Positions 50,563 through 63,800 of a stretch of 64,000 nt of DNA are shown here, in pieces. Below the pieces are notes generated by a model. The model worked only from the letters and a program-made list of their open reading frames with translations, had not been told where the DNA came from and did no database searches. How positions within the stretch are numbered: position 1 is the first letter of the stretch; every line of letters starts with the position of its first letter. Source of the stretch: Anas platyrhynchos (taxonomy: Eukaryota; Chordata; Aves; Anseriformes; Anatidae); assembly GCF_047663525.1 (NCBI RefSeq), contig NC_092587.1:147507001-147571000 (forward strand), written 5' to 3'. The position numbers and the translations under genes are program-made.

Positions 50563-50721
50563 GTGAGGGGGCCGCTGCGCCGTAACCAGGAACCGCAGGA
50601 ACCCAGAGAACCCTCACGGAAAACACCTTAAATTTTCGTTCCTCCACAACTATATTGATACATTTATGTTTATATTTTATATTTATATATATATATATAT
50701 ATATACATTTTCCCGTTTCAG
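50563..50721 (+). other. LIG4: Probable short 5' UTR intron of LIG4
   Basis: A donor GAG|GTGAGG at 50563 and an acceptor CCCGTTTCAG| at 50721 define a possible 159-bp intron upstream of the LIG4 start. The acceptor is preceded by an (AT)n tract (about 50,686-50,704). The acceptor is convincing; the donor is one of several possibilities, such as one near 50,408. Confidence 0.5.
50674..50706. repeat. AT repeat upstream of the LIG4 acceptor
   Basis: A TA-rich tract, with (AT)n at about 50686-50704, ends about 15 bases before the LIG4 splice acceptor. It is sharply different from the GC-rich sequence on both sides. Confidence 0.85.
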
Positions 50722-50737
50722 CGAGGAAGGGTCTCGG

Positions 50738-53467
50738 ATGGCTTCCCCGCAGCCGCCTCCTCACAGGACGGTCGCCTCGCACGTGCCCTTCGCGGACCTG
50801 TGCGCCACCCTGGAGCGGATGCAGGCCTGCAAGACCCGTCCGGAGAAAACCAAGTACTTCAAGGACTTCCTGGACTCGTGGAGAAAGTTCCACCACGCTC
50901 TTCACCAGAAGGAGAAGGACGTCACCGATTCGTTTTATCCGGCCATGCGGCTCATTCTCCCGCAGCTGGAGAGGGAGAGGATGGCGTACGGGATTAAGGA
51001 AACCATGCTCGCCAAGCTGTACATCGAGCTGCTCAATTTGCCCAAAGATGGGAAGGACGCTGCGAAACTTTTAAACTACAGGACGCCTGCCGGTTCGCGT
51101 GGGGATGCTGGAGACTTTGCCATGATTGCATACTTTGTCTTAAAACCTAGGAGCCCCAAACGAGGCAGGCTGACAGTGGAACAGGTCAACGAACTGTTAG
51201 ATGCCATAGCTAACAATAATGCTGCTAGAAACAAGGGGCAGTTAAAGAAAAGCCTTCTTCAGTTAATTACCCAGAGCACAGCGCTTGAGCAAAAGTGGCT
51301 CATCCGGATGATTATAAAGGATCTAAAACTGGGTATTAGTCAACAAACTATATTTTCCATTTTTCATCCCGATGCTGTTGAATTGCACAATGTCACGACA
51401 GATTTGGAAAAAGTTTGTAGACAACTGCATGATCCCACTGTCTCACTTAGCGATGTTTCTATCACGTTATTTTCTGCCTTTAAGCCTATGCTTGCTGCTA
51501 TTGCCGATGTCCAGCAAATTGAGAAACAAATGAATAACCAGACATTCTACATAGAAACTAAACTGGACGGTGAACGTATACAGATGCACAAAGATGGTGA
51601 TGTGTATAAATATTTTTCCAGAAATGGGTTTGACTATACTCAGCAGTTTGGTGCTTCCCCCCTTGATGGCTCATTAACACCATTTATTCATAAAGTATTT
51701 AAAGACAACATACAAAATTGCATTCTTGATGGCGAAATGATGGCTTACAATCCTGAGACACAAACCTTCATGCAAAAAGGAAACAAATTTGACATAAAAC
51801 GAATGGTGGAGGACTCTGATCTGCAGACCTGCTTCTGTGTGTTTGATGTGCTGATGGTTAATGATCAGAAGTTGGGTCATGAAGCACTGAGCAAAAGGTA
51901 CGAGATCTTAAGCAATGTATTTACCCCAGTAGCAGGCAGGATACATGTCGTACATAAAAAAACTGCCAGAACGAGAAAAGAAGTAATTGATGCTTTAAAT
52001 GAAGCAATTGATAACAGAGAGGAAGGGATTATGGTCAAAGATCCCATGTCCACCTACAAGCCTGACAAACGTGGGGAAGGCTGGTTAAAGATCAAGCCGG
52101 AATACGTCAATGGGCTGATGGACGAGCTCGACCTTCTGATAGTTGGTGGTTACTGGGGAAAGGGCTTACGTGGTGGAATGATGTCTCATTTTCTGTGTGC
52201 GATTGCAGAGACTCCCGCTCCAAACGAAAAACCTACTGTTTTCCACTCTATTTGTCGCATTGGCTCTGGCTACACTATGAAGGAATTGCATGATCTGGGT
52301 TTGAAACTGGCTAAACACTGGAAGCCCTACCATAGGAGGAACCCTCCCTGTAACATTTTGTGTGGCATTGAAAAACCTGAAGTGTACATTGAACCTTGTA
52401 ACTCCGTCATCGTTCAGGTCAAGGCAGCTGAGATTGTTAACAGCGATATGTACAAAACTGACTGTACCTTGAGATTCCCCCGAATTGAGAAAATAAGAGA
52501 GGACAAAGAATGGTATGAATGCATGACTTTGGACATGCTCACAGATCTCAGAAGTAGAGCAGAAGGGAAGCTGGCGTCCAAGCACCTTCATATTGACGAA
52601 TATGATGAGCCGCAAGAGAAGAAAAGGAAAACTGTATCGAAGGTGAAGAAGGTAATCGGAATAGCCGAGCAATTTAAAGCTCCTGATCTTTCTAATGTAA
52701 ACAAGGTTTCAAATGTGTTTGAAGATGTAGAGTTTTGTGTTATGACAGGTACAGGAAAACACTCCAAATCTGAACTGGAAAGCCGAATAGCCGAATGTGG
52801 TGGGAGTGTGGTACAGAACCCTGGACCAGACACTTACTGTGTCATCGCGGGAGCTGAGAATGTCAGAGTGAAAAACATCATTGCTTCCAACAAATATGAT
52901 GTGGTGAAGGCAGAGTGGCTTCTGCAGTGTTTTCAGTCCAAAATGCTTGTGCCTTGGCAGCCAGCCGTTATGATTCACATGTCTCCTGACACTAAAGAAC
53001 ATTTTGCTCGTGAGTATGATTGCTATGGAGACAGCTACACAGCAGATACAGATGTTGCACAACTCAAGGAAGTATTCTCAAGAATGAAGGATAATAAAAT
53101 AATGCCCTTGGACGTGATTGCTGAGTTAGAAGAACGTTACTCATGGAACAGCTGTCAACTCAGTATATTCAGAGGAAACACTATTTATGTGGACTGTTAT
53201 GCTGTTGTTAATGAACCCAGAACCAAAATCCACGGAACAAGACTATCAATTAGAGCTTTGGAGCTCCGTTTTTATGGGGCAAAAGTAGTCTCTTGCCTTG
53301 AAGAAGGTGTCTCCCATGTCATTATAGGAGAAGATCATTCTCGGGTAGAAGAAATGAAAGCACTCAGGAGAACATTGGGGAAAAAATTTAAGATTGTATC
53401 TGAGCTGTGGGTAACAGAGTCGGTGAAGGAGGGAGTCCCAAAGAATGAAAATCAGTACTTGATTTAA
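50738..53467 (+). CDS. LIG4: LIG4, DNA ligase IV
   Basis: One uninterrupted coding exon of 909 residues, close to the 911 of human. It is the ATP-dependent ligase that seals double-strand breaks in non-homologous end joining and V(D)J recombination, in complex with XRCC4. Residues about 1-240 are the alpha-helical DNA-binding domain. The adenylation domain contains the active-site motif ETKLDGER with catalytic K275, followed by [22 protein letters not shown] and WLKIKPEY (ligase motifs III to V). The OB-fold domain runs to about 610, with GKGLRGG and a motif VI-like [17 protein letters not shown] basic patch [12 protein letters not shown] (627-638) is a probable nuclear signal. BRCT domains lie at about 656-743 and 803-909, and the linker between them is the XRCC4-binding segment. 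The chosen start is the first ATG after the splice acceptor at 50721. The upstream in-frame extension translates an intronic AT repeat. Confidence 0.99.
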   Translation: MASPQPPPHRTVASHVPFADLCATLERMQACKTRPEKTKYFKDFLDSWRKFHHALHQKEKDVTDSFYPAMRLILPQLERERMAYGIKETMLAKLYIELLNLPKDGKDAAKLLNYRTPAGSRGDAGDFAMIAYFVLKPRSPKRGRLTVEQVNELLDAIANNNAARNKGQLKKSLLQLITQSTALEQKWLIRMIIKDLKLGISQQTIFSIFHPDAVELHNVTTDLEKVCRQLHDPTVSLSDVSITLFSAFKPMLAAIADVQQIEKQMNNQTFYIETKLDGERIQMHKDGDVYKYFSRNGFDYTQQFGASPLDGSLTPFIHKVFKDNIQNCILDGEMMAYNPETQTFMQKGNKFDIKRMVEDSDLQTCFCVFDVLMVNDQKLGHEALSKRYEILSNVFTPVAGRIHVVHKKTARTRKEVIDALNEAIDNREEGIMVKDPMSTYKPDKRGEGWLKIKPEYVNGLMDELDLLIVGGYWGKGLRGGMMSHFLCAIAETPAPNEKPTVFHSICRIGSGYTMKELHDLGLKLAKHWKPYHRRNPPCNILCGIEKPEVYIEPCNSVIVQVKAAEIVNSDMYKTDCTLRFPRIEKIREDKEWYECMTLDMLTDLRSRAEGKLASKHLHIDEYDEPQEKKRKTVSKVKKVIGIAEQFKAPDLSNVNKVSNVFEDVEFCVMTGTGKHSKSELESRIAECGGSVVQNPGPDTYCVIAGAENVRVKNIIASNKYDVVKAEWLLQCFQSKMLVPWQPAVMIHMSPDTKEHFAREYDCYGDSYTADTDVAQLKEVFSRMKDNKIMPLDVIAELEERYSWNSCQLSIFRGNTIYVDCYAVVNEPRTKIHGTRLSIRALELRFYGAKVVSCLEEGVSHVIIGEDHSRVEEMKALRRTLGKKFKIVSELWVTESVKEGVPKNENQYLI

Positions 53468-54330
53468 AATAGTTTTTAATCTTAGAGTAAAGCATTCTTG
53501 TTGACTTGATTGGACTTGGGTATAATGTGTTTTCTTAATTTTTTCTGTGTGTTTTCATGTCTTATTAAACCTGTGGTTACACAATGATTGTTTTGAAATT
53601 AGAGGAAGATTTGTTATACTGTTGTGGAAGCAAGAGGATGCTAAGCTATGCTGCTGGGGGAGTAAGAAGCCACAAGATAAATAATGTAAGCCTTTTACTT
53701 CACGTACTGGTCTCAGAAGAGATCTAATCTCTTCTAAGAGAATTCCTAACTACTGATAGTGTTTTTCTCTATGGTTCAGAATGGAGCCAATGATTCAGTA
53801 TTTTATGGAAATTCTACTGTTTAATATGTTTATTTATTGATTTGCAATCACTTTCATGCTTTTGTAAAAGTGATATTGTATATATTACATACGCTACATA
53901 ATTCAGTAATTTATAAACCTTCTTTGTAGTGTTTTAACTTGTTTACACTGTTTTTAGCTTTAAGCTCCATGTAGCCTCAGTAGCACATTGGTTTTAGGAT
54001 ATTGCATTGATCTTATATTTCTTTTTATAAGTAAATGTACAATGAAACCTAAACTTCATATTGAGGTGCTAATGAACTAATATTTACTAATATATCTAAA
54101 CTACAAATTGTTTACTTAACTGTAACGATGTCCTTTACCCATTATAGTTGCAGTTAAATCATCAAGCATTAGAGTGAGGCTTTTACTCTTTGGTTTACCT
54201 TTCAAAAATTAGTTCCATAAGCTATTTCAGTAATGAGATGAGTTTCCAAATGTCTATTTCAATATATATATATATATACATATATTAAATTATTAAATAA
54301 ATATATTTTTCAAATGTGCCTGGTATGTTT
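53468..54330 (+). other. LIG4: LIG4 3' UTR (inferred)
   Basis: This is AT-rich non-coding sequence after the stop. A variant signal ATTAAA occurs at 53564-53569 and a canonical AATAAA at 54296-54301, the latter followed by a T/GT-rich stretch of downstream-element type. Either could end the transcript. Confidence 0.5.
54296..54301 (+). terminator. Candidate distal poly(A) signal of LIG4
   Basis: AATAAA followed within 30-45 bases by a T-run and GTTGTTGTG. This is the first canonical signal after the LIG4 frame; the earlier ATTAAA at 53564 is the alternative. Confidence 0.5.
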
Positions 54331-57300
54331 TTTTTTTTGTTGTTGTGAGAACTAACTCTTGAAAAGCATGAAACAGTTTCTGATTTTACACCTAGATAAC
54401 TGAATTAAATTTGCATAGGGAGAGAAGTTCAGACGTCAGTTCTTGTTATACAAGGTATCAAACAGAACTGGTTTGGGGCTGATCCCACAGAACCAGTTTC
54501 TGTCTGAGCTATTTGTTCAATGCTTTTTGTGGTTGCGTTCATTTAAAAATTGCTGTAAAAAGAATTGGGAAATGTTAGGCTAATTGAGAGGGAGTTTATT
54601 CTTATCTCTTATAGTTAGTGTAAGCATTTGGAGGTCCCTTACTCAAAATATTATAAACAGGTAAAAAGTAATTCAGGAGGTGTGCAGAGAATTTCAGGCA
54701 TGATGTCTAAGGAGTAATAGAAGACAAGGTTTGTAGGTAGATGTATGAGCTGATGTAGACTAGTAAAGGGTTTCAGTAACAAAAAGTCTATCTGTTTGGA
54801 TAGGTGTATATGTATATATACATTTTTTTTAAAGCATATAAAGCTGATTAGGTAATCAACATACATTAAAAACAGCATTCAACAAAAAGGAAAAGCTGGA
54901 GTGAAAATGCTGAAACATTTGCCTGATGTTTGAACTTTCAGAGGACCTCCTCTGATTACAGAGTATTGTACTCTTGTACTTTTTATTGCAGCAAATACTC
55001 TTGTTTTCTTAATAACATTTATATGTCTAAAAATGGGGATTTTGTAGGTGAAGATTTCTTGGCTTATTTACATTCTGTGTAAAGCTGTTTTTTATTTATT
55101 TTTAATTTTTTTTAATAGCCACTTGTTTTGAAAGCAAACCTAATTTACACTGTAACATGAAATTTATTTTAAGATGATGATGTTTGTGTAGGAGTTTCAG
55201 GAATAATAGTTAACAGAAAAAAAGGACTGTATAGACCTCGCACTTTCAGGGAAAAGTTTGGTATAATTCCTATTCTCTGTTACTTTTTGAAAATGCTGTC
55301 AGAGAAAGGAGAAAGAAGAGAGCAACTTTTAGGACTTGCTGGAGCAGAACACCTGGTACGTACCTGTCCTGTCTGCAGCAGCAGGTTGATGAATGATGGT
55401 CTGATTTCAGTGAGCAGTTGCCAAGGCACGTCTGCACAATCCAGAACTTCACAATCCCTGGGAGAAGGTTCCAATGTTCTCTTAGTTTATGAAGCAATTC
55501 AATAAAACAGACTCACATCAAACTTTTTTTTTTACTTTTTTTTTCCTACTTTCCAGTACATATAACTGGTGTAGTGCATTTTTGTAGCAAAAGCTTGTGG
55601 GCAGCTTATATGCAGTACCAGAAATCTTGTCAGGGGCTCTGGGAGGAATTCTTTTTTTTTTTTTTTTTTTTCCTTCATACGATTTCTCTGCCTTTATCGG
55701 TGGAAACGCAGCATGTATTGACTTCAGTGCTAGTGAAATCTCAGCTGTGCTTGCACTTCAGAGAATGTTCCTCAGTTTCACATCCATGATGTAAAAATGA
55801 TTGCCGGTGTTGTAAACAGGGATTATGCCAGGTATAAAGCTGTTACTGCTCTTTTGTATACTTCTATCATGCAAATGTAAGTAAACATGGCTGTTGAAAG
55901 TCAACATAGAATTGCTTCCCCTTCACACAGGAGCTCTTGCACCATTACAGGAAAAAGTAAGAAGCTAAAATCTTAAGTGTCATTCAGAAGGCATTGGAAT
56001 GTGGTACTGGCAATATCTATTTATTCCTAGGATAATTTACTGAATTATTCTAATTCCATGAATACTTGGAACGTATCTGACTTGTCAAGCAAACCACTAG
56101 TGTTTGAATAAGCTAAAAATGAAAAATATGAAGAAAATTGTTTCAATTTTTTGGGGGAGGGGCAAGCTGTTTTCTGTGGGTAGTTTCTGCACCAATGGCA
56201 AAGTGAGAAAGCCTTGACCAGTTGTTAGATGTTTACACATCAGCACAACTTTTCTCGGTCTTCTTTATTTCACATTTCATCTGCTTGTGCGTGTACACTG
56301 AAAATAACTAAATGACATTCCTGCTATTTAAGGGGCTTAAGAAATATAATTATTCCATCTGCAGATAAATTTTAGAATATAGTCTTGTGAAATACTGTAC
56401 TATTAACTGTTTAGTTATCTGTTGAAGACCTGAAAGTTTCAAATAGCACTGAAATTAACAGTGTGCATGCCATAGATTGCAAGCCGCATGCTGTTGAAGA
56501 CATATTATCTTAGTAACTTCACATTTGAAATACTGGAAGTAGTAACACTGGAGAAACTCAACTGCATGGATGAAAAAAACACTTCCGTCTCTTTGTGCTA
56601 CAGCTGGGCTGTAGTATTGCGGCAGCTTTGGGACTGTTTATGCAACTCTAAGTGTAGTAAATATCAGAACCAAATTCCTCCATTTCCCTCCTGCTCTTAG
56701 GAAGGTAAATTGCTGGAGAAAGAAAAGGTAGCTAGCTGTGGTGAATCAACACAAGACACTATTTTCACATACACTTTGCTTTGGTGCATAGTCATAGCTA
56801 AATGAATGCTTTAAGTAAGCAGGCAGCTATAAAGAGTGTTTTGCATAAAATATGATGAAAAATCATTATTATTCAAACAGTTAATGAAAACCATCCCCTC
56901 TTAGTTGAATTAATCAATTTTTATTTTCTTTGCTTCTGAAGAACAAGGATGATTAATGTATTTAACCTGTGTAGCTAAATTGTATTGTCATTTTATTTTG
57001 GTACTTGGCACACAATGATAACTTCCAAGGAAAATGATTTCAAACACACAGAAGAATGATTTCTGATGTACCAGAACTTCATAGGAAGGGAAGGAGCTGT
57101 CAGATCCCTCACTGCAGCCACCTCCTCCTGGGGCTATGGCTGCCTGTGCAAAAGGCTAGCTCTTATGTGGTGTAGCTGTGTTACCTTGCTCAGAGAGCTG
57201 TGAAAAGAGGTGCAACAAGCCTTGTTGGGAACCTGTCTCAATTTACATGTATTTGGAAACTGTGTTTAAGTTCAAGTCCTTGGTTGCAGTCTTTGCTGTC

Positions 57301-58625
57301 ATGATCTTCCAGCTGTGCTTGACCATATACCTCACTGATAGCAATCCTGACCTACTGAGTGGACTTGCTGTCTTGATGTTGCGCCCACCTCATCACCATA
57401 CACTTACCTATCACAGGCTGACCGTGGCTACTGCCACTGGGCAGTTTTGCTCATCTCTCATGGGACTCACGTAGTGGGACTGTGCCATTTGCTGTTGAGG
57501 ACACTGCCTCATGCCATTGCTGTCCTCTCGGCTCCCAGCACTCTGCCCTTCCTGGAGCAGCCCGCTTGCACCTCTTGATCTTACAGGGAATTGCACAAGG
57601 GGAACCAGGATTCCTTGCTTCTCTTCTTTAGGCGTACCTCACCCCCCACAGAACCCCTTTCCCTGATATTCATCCGATATTTAGTTTGGATGTGGATTGC
57701 TTTCTGGGGTGAAATTTGAAAATTGTGGAAATCTTATAAAATTTTGCCATAATACATCCTTTTGGAGAAACACTAAAACCAAACCAAACAAAACCCACCT
57801 GTGTGGCACCTGTTGGTCAATTTTCACTCACACTTCACTAAAATAGTACATCTGCATGTCTTGATTCTGCATGAATGTCTTTGTAAAGCACAGGTCCATT
57901 TATTCAGGTGAAAAGCGATCAGACAAAATCTCTCAGTTTTGTCAGCTATGGCAAATGACAGATTAGGTATAAAATTCCTTTGATGGCACCCCGATTTAAT
58001 GATGGTGACAGATTTTAAAAAGCTCTTTAATTTGCTAGTGAGATTGACACAATTTTTTTATAATGTTCAGTTTCAGTCTTTTTGAAAACAAACAAACATA
58101 TAATAATAATAATAATAAAAACAAAACAAAACAAAAAAAAAAAAAAAAAAAAAAAAACAACAAGCCACGGCATTTAATCTTTCAAATTCATAGGTAATTT
58201 CAGTTTGAATTCTTCAGAAGAGGGACTTGAAGTTGCTAGTTATAAAATTTCCTGTGAAGGAGAAAAAAATGTTCATTTGAAGGTGACTTGGGAAATGCCT
58301 GGTAACGTAGTTAAATTGAGCATAAAACTTGTGCAGCTGGTAACAGCTGTCATACCACAGTACAGTGGATGGGCCTATAAAATTTTATTGTACTGCTTTT
58401 TGCTATGAGTGGATAGGAATGAGGGAACAGTCTGTAAGTTTGAATTATAATACCAACCTAATGGTAAAGGTGGAGCTTGTATGTAAAGATAAAATGTTTT
58501 TCCATGTTACATTCTAGAAGTATGAAAATTAAGAGTTATCTATCCTGAAATTATTTTCTTTTAGATATGATATTGCTATTACTTTTTGTAAAGTTCACAT
58601 TGGCCTTTTGGGATAGATTCAGATA
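54331..58625. other. Intergenic right of LIG4
   Basis: AT-rich, with poly-T (about 55651-55671), an (AAT)n tract followed by a poly-A run (about 58101-58157), and a GC-richer stretch at about 57,070-57,620 that I cannot assign. No gene was recognised. Confidence 0.45.
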
Positions 58626-58629
58626 CAAG

Positions 58630-58780
58630 CCTTAAGAAGGTCCTTGACACTGTCTTCCATTACATTCTCATAGACAGCTGATGAAGTATGGGCTAGAGAA
58701 ATAAACAGGAAAGTGGGCTGAAAACTGGCTGAACTGCCAGCCTCAGAGTTGTGATCAGCAGCATGAGGTCCAGCCATATA
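58630..58780 (+). mobile_element. CR1 ORF2 fragment
   Basis: TTGACACTGTCTTCCATTAC, TCTCATAGACAGCTGATGAA and GGGCTGAAAACTGGCTGAAC match a degenerate CR1 RT segment on the plus strand. Confidence 0.7.
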
Positions 58781-60209
58781 TTAAGCAAGAGTAAAATCAT
58801 AGAATTTATGTAGTTCTGTACTGTAAAATCAATAAACAAGTCCCTGGGAAACAAAACAAACAAAAAACCCACCACCAACAAAACAAAACCCAAAATATAA
58901 AAGTTTGTTTCTAAAAGTCAGACGTTGAGTTACAGTGAACATGAACACCAAGGTGCTATAAGTATTTTTTAAAATCTCCTGAACAGTGGAAAAGAACTCA
59001 CCAGCCAATTAAGTATACATGTTTAAATAATAGCCAACTGTGTGAGAACAGAAGAGCTTTATTTCATTTTGAGGTGATTCACAGCTGTATCAGTTTTGAA
59101 AGTGAAAACAGGTTCAGTAACTGAACTGCTTTCATCTGGTTGCCTAGCCTTGATCCAGAGGTGCTTAAGTAAAAGTTGCTTTCTTGTGCTGGAAGACTTC
59201 AAAATCATGAGCACAGCCCTAGACCCCAGGGTCAGACTCTGCAGGCTGGTGGGATCAAGGCAAGAGGTAAGTTTCCTCCAAGTTCTTGCATATGGCAACT
59301 TTTCCCACAGCCCATGTGCTAAACGTTGCCCCTGCAGGCATTACTCCAGCAGCATTGAGGTGCAGTTTGCGCTTTCAAGGCTGTGTTTTCAGCCTCCGGT
59401 TCTCACACCTGCAGTTAATGATCTTCTGGTGGAGGGTTAACCACTGAGAAGCCAAAACATGTAACAGTGTGGTCAAAGGCAGGTGGATAGATATTGTGTG
59501 TCTGCATAGATACCTGTAGTGAAGAAACAGACAGTAACAAACATGTGTCTCATTTTACATTTTGTGGTTTCTTTTTTCTTGCCTTCTCTCCCACAGCTTC
59601 TCCCCAGCCTTAGCCTCTTCTAACTGGCATGTTATAGATTTTAAATACCAGGCTTGTGTGCTGCCAGAGCAGAATCAGTTTGTTCATCAAGTTAGTCTGA
59701 AGCTAACTTGAGTACCCGTGTTACACTTCAGTTATTCATACGAACATGCTCTATATGATTATACCAGATGTAGTTAAATGTGTCTCAGAATTATTACTTT
59801 TTTAGTTAAAATCCCTGAGTGCTATTGGGGTAATAAGAAAGATTTAAACAGTGGCTGCTGCCAACAAATTGAAGCTTATGTAAGGCAAAAATTAATATGA
59901 ATATGACAGATCTCACAGTAAAACCCCTGAACAGGGTTGCCTGAACAGAATACAAATAAGCAGGATGGCTTGTTTTGTTGATTCCATTTAACTGTAAGAG
60001 AAGGATAGCAGGTACTCGGTAAAACTGTGTGACAGCGGTGTAAGAGCAACCAGAACAGAAAAGTGAAATCATGTGCATTAACAGATTTCATAAATTAAAG
60101 TTATAAGAGAAAGAAAAAAATAATTTTGCCCCCACTTTTTTTTTTTTTAACTTTTTTTTTTTATTATTATTTTTTTCCCCTCTGTCTTATGTGGTAAGTC
60201 TAGAAGCAC

Positions 60210-60253
60210 TTTTTTTTTTTTTTTTTTTTTTTTATATATATATATATATATAC
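60210..60253. repeat. Poly-T followed by TA repeat
   Basis: A T run of about 23 passes directly into (TA)n of about ten units. Confidence 0.85.
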
Positions 60254-60439
60254 ATAAATTCTTATGTTTGATGAAGTGTTTTATAACCAACTGTTGTACA
60301 GAGATCTCATGAAAATTCCTGGCAGACACTCTGTATGACATCTGAGTTGTAGTACAGGTAACATTAAAGTACCTGAACATTCAAGTATTTTATTTTTTAG
60401 TAAATGGAGGACATAAAGCAACATCTTTCCACTGGAAAG

Positions 60440-60810
60440 AATCACAGAATATTCAAATTGGAAGGGACCCACAAGGATCATCAAGTCCAACTCCTGGGTC
60501 CCCAAAGGACCAACCAACCAAACAAACAAACAAACAAAATACTAATAATAAAACAGACCATGGGCAGACCATGTGTCTGAGAGTGTTGTCCAAACACTCC
60601 TTGAATTCCGGCAGGCTTGGTGCCATGACCACTGCCCTGGGAAGTCTGTCCCAGTGCTCGACCACCCTCTGGGTGCAGACCCTTTCCCTAACCCCCAGCC
60701 TGACCCTCCTCTGTCCCAGCTCCATGCCGTTCCCTCGGGTCCTGTCGCTGTCCTCAGAGAGCAGAGCTCAGCACCTACCCCTCTGCTCCCCTTGTGAAGA
60801 AGAGAGCCCT
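60440..60810 (-). mobile_element. CR1 3' part with an internal CAAA microsatellite
   Basis: Minus-strand CR1 starting ATCACAGAATATTC and TTGGAAGGGACCCACAAGG. After the tip, a (CAAA/CCAA)n stretch with extra sequence (about 60503-60560) interrupts the element. Normal CR1 then resumes at GTGTCTGAGAGTGTTG and runs to about 60810. Confidence 0.9.
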
Positions 60811-63800
60811 GGCTCTTAACAAAATAATGGCATAGGATAAATATTCCGTTGCATATGTTTTGGATGATCTGCCTTCCTGACCTATAGTTTTGGTAGACAT
60901 GGCCGATTCTCAACCTTTCCAAAATCATACTTGTGTTTTGTCTTATAGTGCATTACCTTTTCATGTAAAATGCATTTAGAACTACATGATATTTGTCTTT
61001 AAATGCATGAATGCACATGGCATGTGGAAGGTCTGTCTTTGTTTATGAATTCTGGTCTGGCTTACACAGTTCTGTGGTTATGTTGGGTGCTGAACCCTTG
61101 GAGGCTGTCCAGGGTCAGACCGTGGCTCAGTCATGGCCCTGCTCAGGATTTCTGCTGCTGCTCACTGGTCTGTCCAGTGCATCAGTGAGCTCTAGGGACT
61201 GCAGGGCAGGGACAGGGATTACTAAATCTATTTTATTTCCTGGAATAAAGTATCCACAACCTGCTAGAGTATGTGTAAATGTGCATACTATCTACATGCT
61301 TCCCTCTCTCTCTATATATACACACCCAATATATAGATATATAGATATATAGATATATGTGGTGTTTCTGACCACTCCCTTCTGCCTTCACCTCTTTTTC
61401 TTCCCTCTCCACTGCCAACACCGAGAAATACATTTAGAGATCCCAGCAGTGAATGGGAAGGCAAGATGACAAGAATCTGTGTTAAGGTGTCTTAGTATTG
61501 GTGCACACAGACTACCTCACACTCACCTTGCTCATCCCCCAAGCTAACCATGCTTGCTGTTGCTGTCTGGATGTGACTTACATATGGACCTCTTTTCCAG
61601 CCAGAAAAAGACACCATGGCAATTTTGCTTGGTTAACAGAAATAAAAAGTTGTCAGGACTCGGTTTAAGGTGCATAATCACTTCATGCATATTGATGCCT
61701 GCTAAACAGAATGAGTAGTTCCCAATTATGGCTCCTTAGTTTGTAATGTCAGTCACCAGCTAATTGTGGTCTGCCCTCAGAGAACCACAAAGTGACTGGA
61801 ACACAGGGAAATTGTTTTTTTCATATCTGAATGCCAGGTGGAAGGTTACTAAGCAGCAAACCACATGATAAGGGATGCCACATTTCTCATGATAGTTAAT
61901 TTTTTCATTTCTTGCAATAGGCTGGCTATGTTTACAGCTGCACCTGTGGCTCGGACCAAGTCCTTCTAGCCTGTGCTTGGTCAGTGGAAAATGCTATTTG
62001 GTCCAGGCCAAAACTACCAGAGATTAGACTATGCTACAATTTACTGTTATGAACAACAGCATGATAGTGGTAGGCCTGTGTCCTGGCTCTGCTCAGGGCA
62101 GGTTCGCTGGCCAGAACCAAAACTAAGCCTGGGATGAAGGAGCAAAGCAGAAAGAAGCCCTGGGACAATGAAAAATCCATGCTAAATCTCAGATTGTGCT
62201 CAGGAGCAGAGAGGAAGCATGGGAAGCACCATGAACTGTGTTTCATGGTCCCTAAGTTCTGCTATGGGAATTTAAGCTCATGGGAAGTCTTGTAAATATT
62301 TACTGTTGGAGAATATTTTCATCAGAGGCAACACTGAAACAGAATGAGCACCCAGAGGCTGAGAAGAAAGACCATAACGACCACTTACACTGACTGAGGA
62401 GAGATGAAGACCACTATGTTGAGCCAACAAAAAACAGCCTGGTGTGAATGTCCAGCAGAATGACAAAAATGACAGGGCTTGGCTCATCTGTTCCATAATC
62501 TTCATCCACAGCTGTCTGCCCTTTGACTAAATTCCCAAATTCCTGAAAATAATTTTAATATTCTTTTATCATCTCACAAAGGTTTTAGTGATCAAAAAGC
62601 ATGCAACTCACAATTTATCTTTTACAATTATATTAAAAGCTAACAAGAATAAAAGTAGAGATTAAAATCATTCAGCAGTGTTCATACAATAATAGTTCCC
62701 TGAAGATCATCACAAGCAATATAAAACAGGCAGGAACCAAATAGTCAGGCAGGTGGCCAGCATAGATAACTTGACTCATTAGTATTGAGCAGAAATAGTC
62801 TTGGCTTTGTTAGTCAGCCTAACCACTACATTTTTTTTCTCTATCTTTTATCTCCTACTTACTCATTTTATGTGGGGTTAAACCCTGCAGAATCCTGTGC
62901 TAGGTCTGGATTTAAATGCTGATAAAAGAGGGATACAGGCTATTTTAATTAACATATATTTGGCAGGGCAGCTTGGAAGTTAGTTAAACGCAGAAAAGGA
63001 CTTCAGTCACTGACATTTAGCAGTATGGGCAGTAATGGTGTGAAATAATTTCTGTGTACAAGGATTTCAGGGTAGGTTGTCAGTGTTACAGCCATGAATA
63101 TACCGTGAGTGGTTTCAAGACCATCATTTCCAAGGATGAAATAATTTCCCTTAGCATAGCTTCCTAACTTAGATGTTGACCCTTCAGCATTATGTGCATC
63201 TAACTCCAAACAGTGATCAGGCTACTTAACAGAAATGCTTAAAGTTGCTAAGCAGCCTCTGGGGAGCTGCAGAGAGAAAACAGTTATACCCTTTTCCCAT
63301 TATTTGTATGGAAAACTTAAGCATTTCCACAGTGCCTTGCCACTGTTGGTTTGGGTGTCTAGCTTGTCTACTGGACCTGTAAACTTAAGGCTTTTTGAAC
63401 ACTTCCTAACATAGAGTGGGCCCTCTTCCAAGGGCTGCTTCCTAGTAAAATGGTCATCTGCTATGGCATATGCTCAGATCCCAGGAAGCCAGAAGTAGAA
63501 ACACACTTTCGATCTGTCCCAAAGAACCTAACAAAGTGAAATCTGATTCCCTTTGGCTCTTGACATCTCCTGCTTCATGACTTCTACAACCCAGTATGGA
63601 TCCAAGCTTTGGGAGATCAGTTCAGAGAGCTTTCATCCAGTATATTCTTCCCTCCTATATACTTACCTGCTGTGTTTACAGTCTGGTATCTGGTGACTTC
63701 TTACTGCCTGAGTAGGTACTCTGACAAATGTACTGTTGTACCAAAAGAGGTCTTTTTCTAGAAACCCCATAATCTGAGTGGAATTCTGTCGAGAACTGAG

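Larger units (their letters stand above)
49690..50620. promoter_or_regulatory. CpG island, probable bidirectional LIG4/ABHD13 promoter
   Basis: Base composition changes abruptly from AT-rich to very GC- and CpG-rich at about 49,690 and back at about 50,620. LIG4 starts just to the right on the plus strand and ABHD13 lies to the left on the minus strand. No TATA box is placed for either gene. ETS-type CTTCCG/CCGGAAG cores cluster at about 50,095-50,145 and at 50,335. An NRF-1 palindrome and an RFX X-box palindrome are also present. A long G run (about 50,289-50,301) and another (about 50,538-50,547) interrupt it. This is the usual architecture of a divergent housekeeping promoter. Confidence 0.8.

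Noticed and set aside
49684-50631. 315-codon plus-strand frame in the CpG island
   Set aside because: It is low-complexity Pro/Ala/Arg translation of CpG-rich DNA, with overlapping frames on the other strand and no domain. It is the promoter region.
50666-50737. 24-residue N-terminal extension of LIG4
   Set aside because: It translates the AT repeat (Tyr-Ile repeats) and lies upstream of a clear splice acceptor. The downstream ATG gives the family-like N-terminus.
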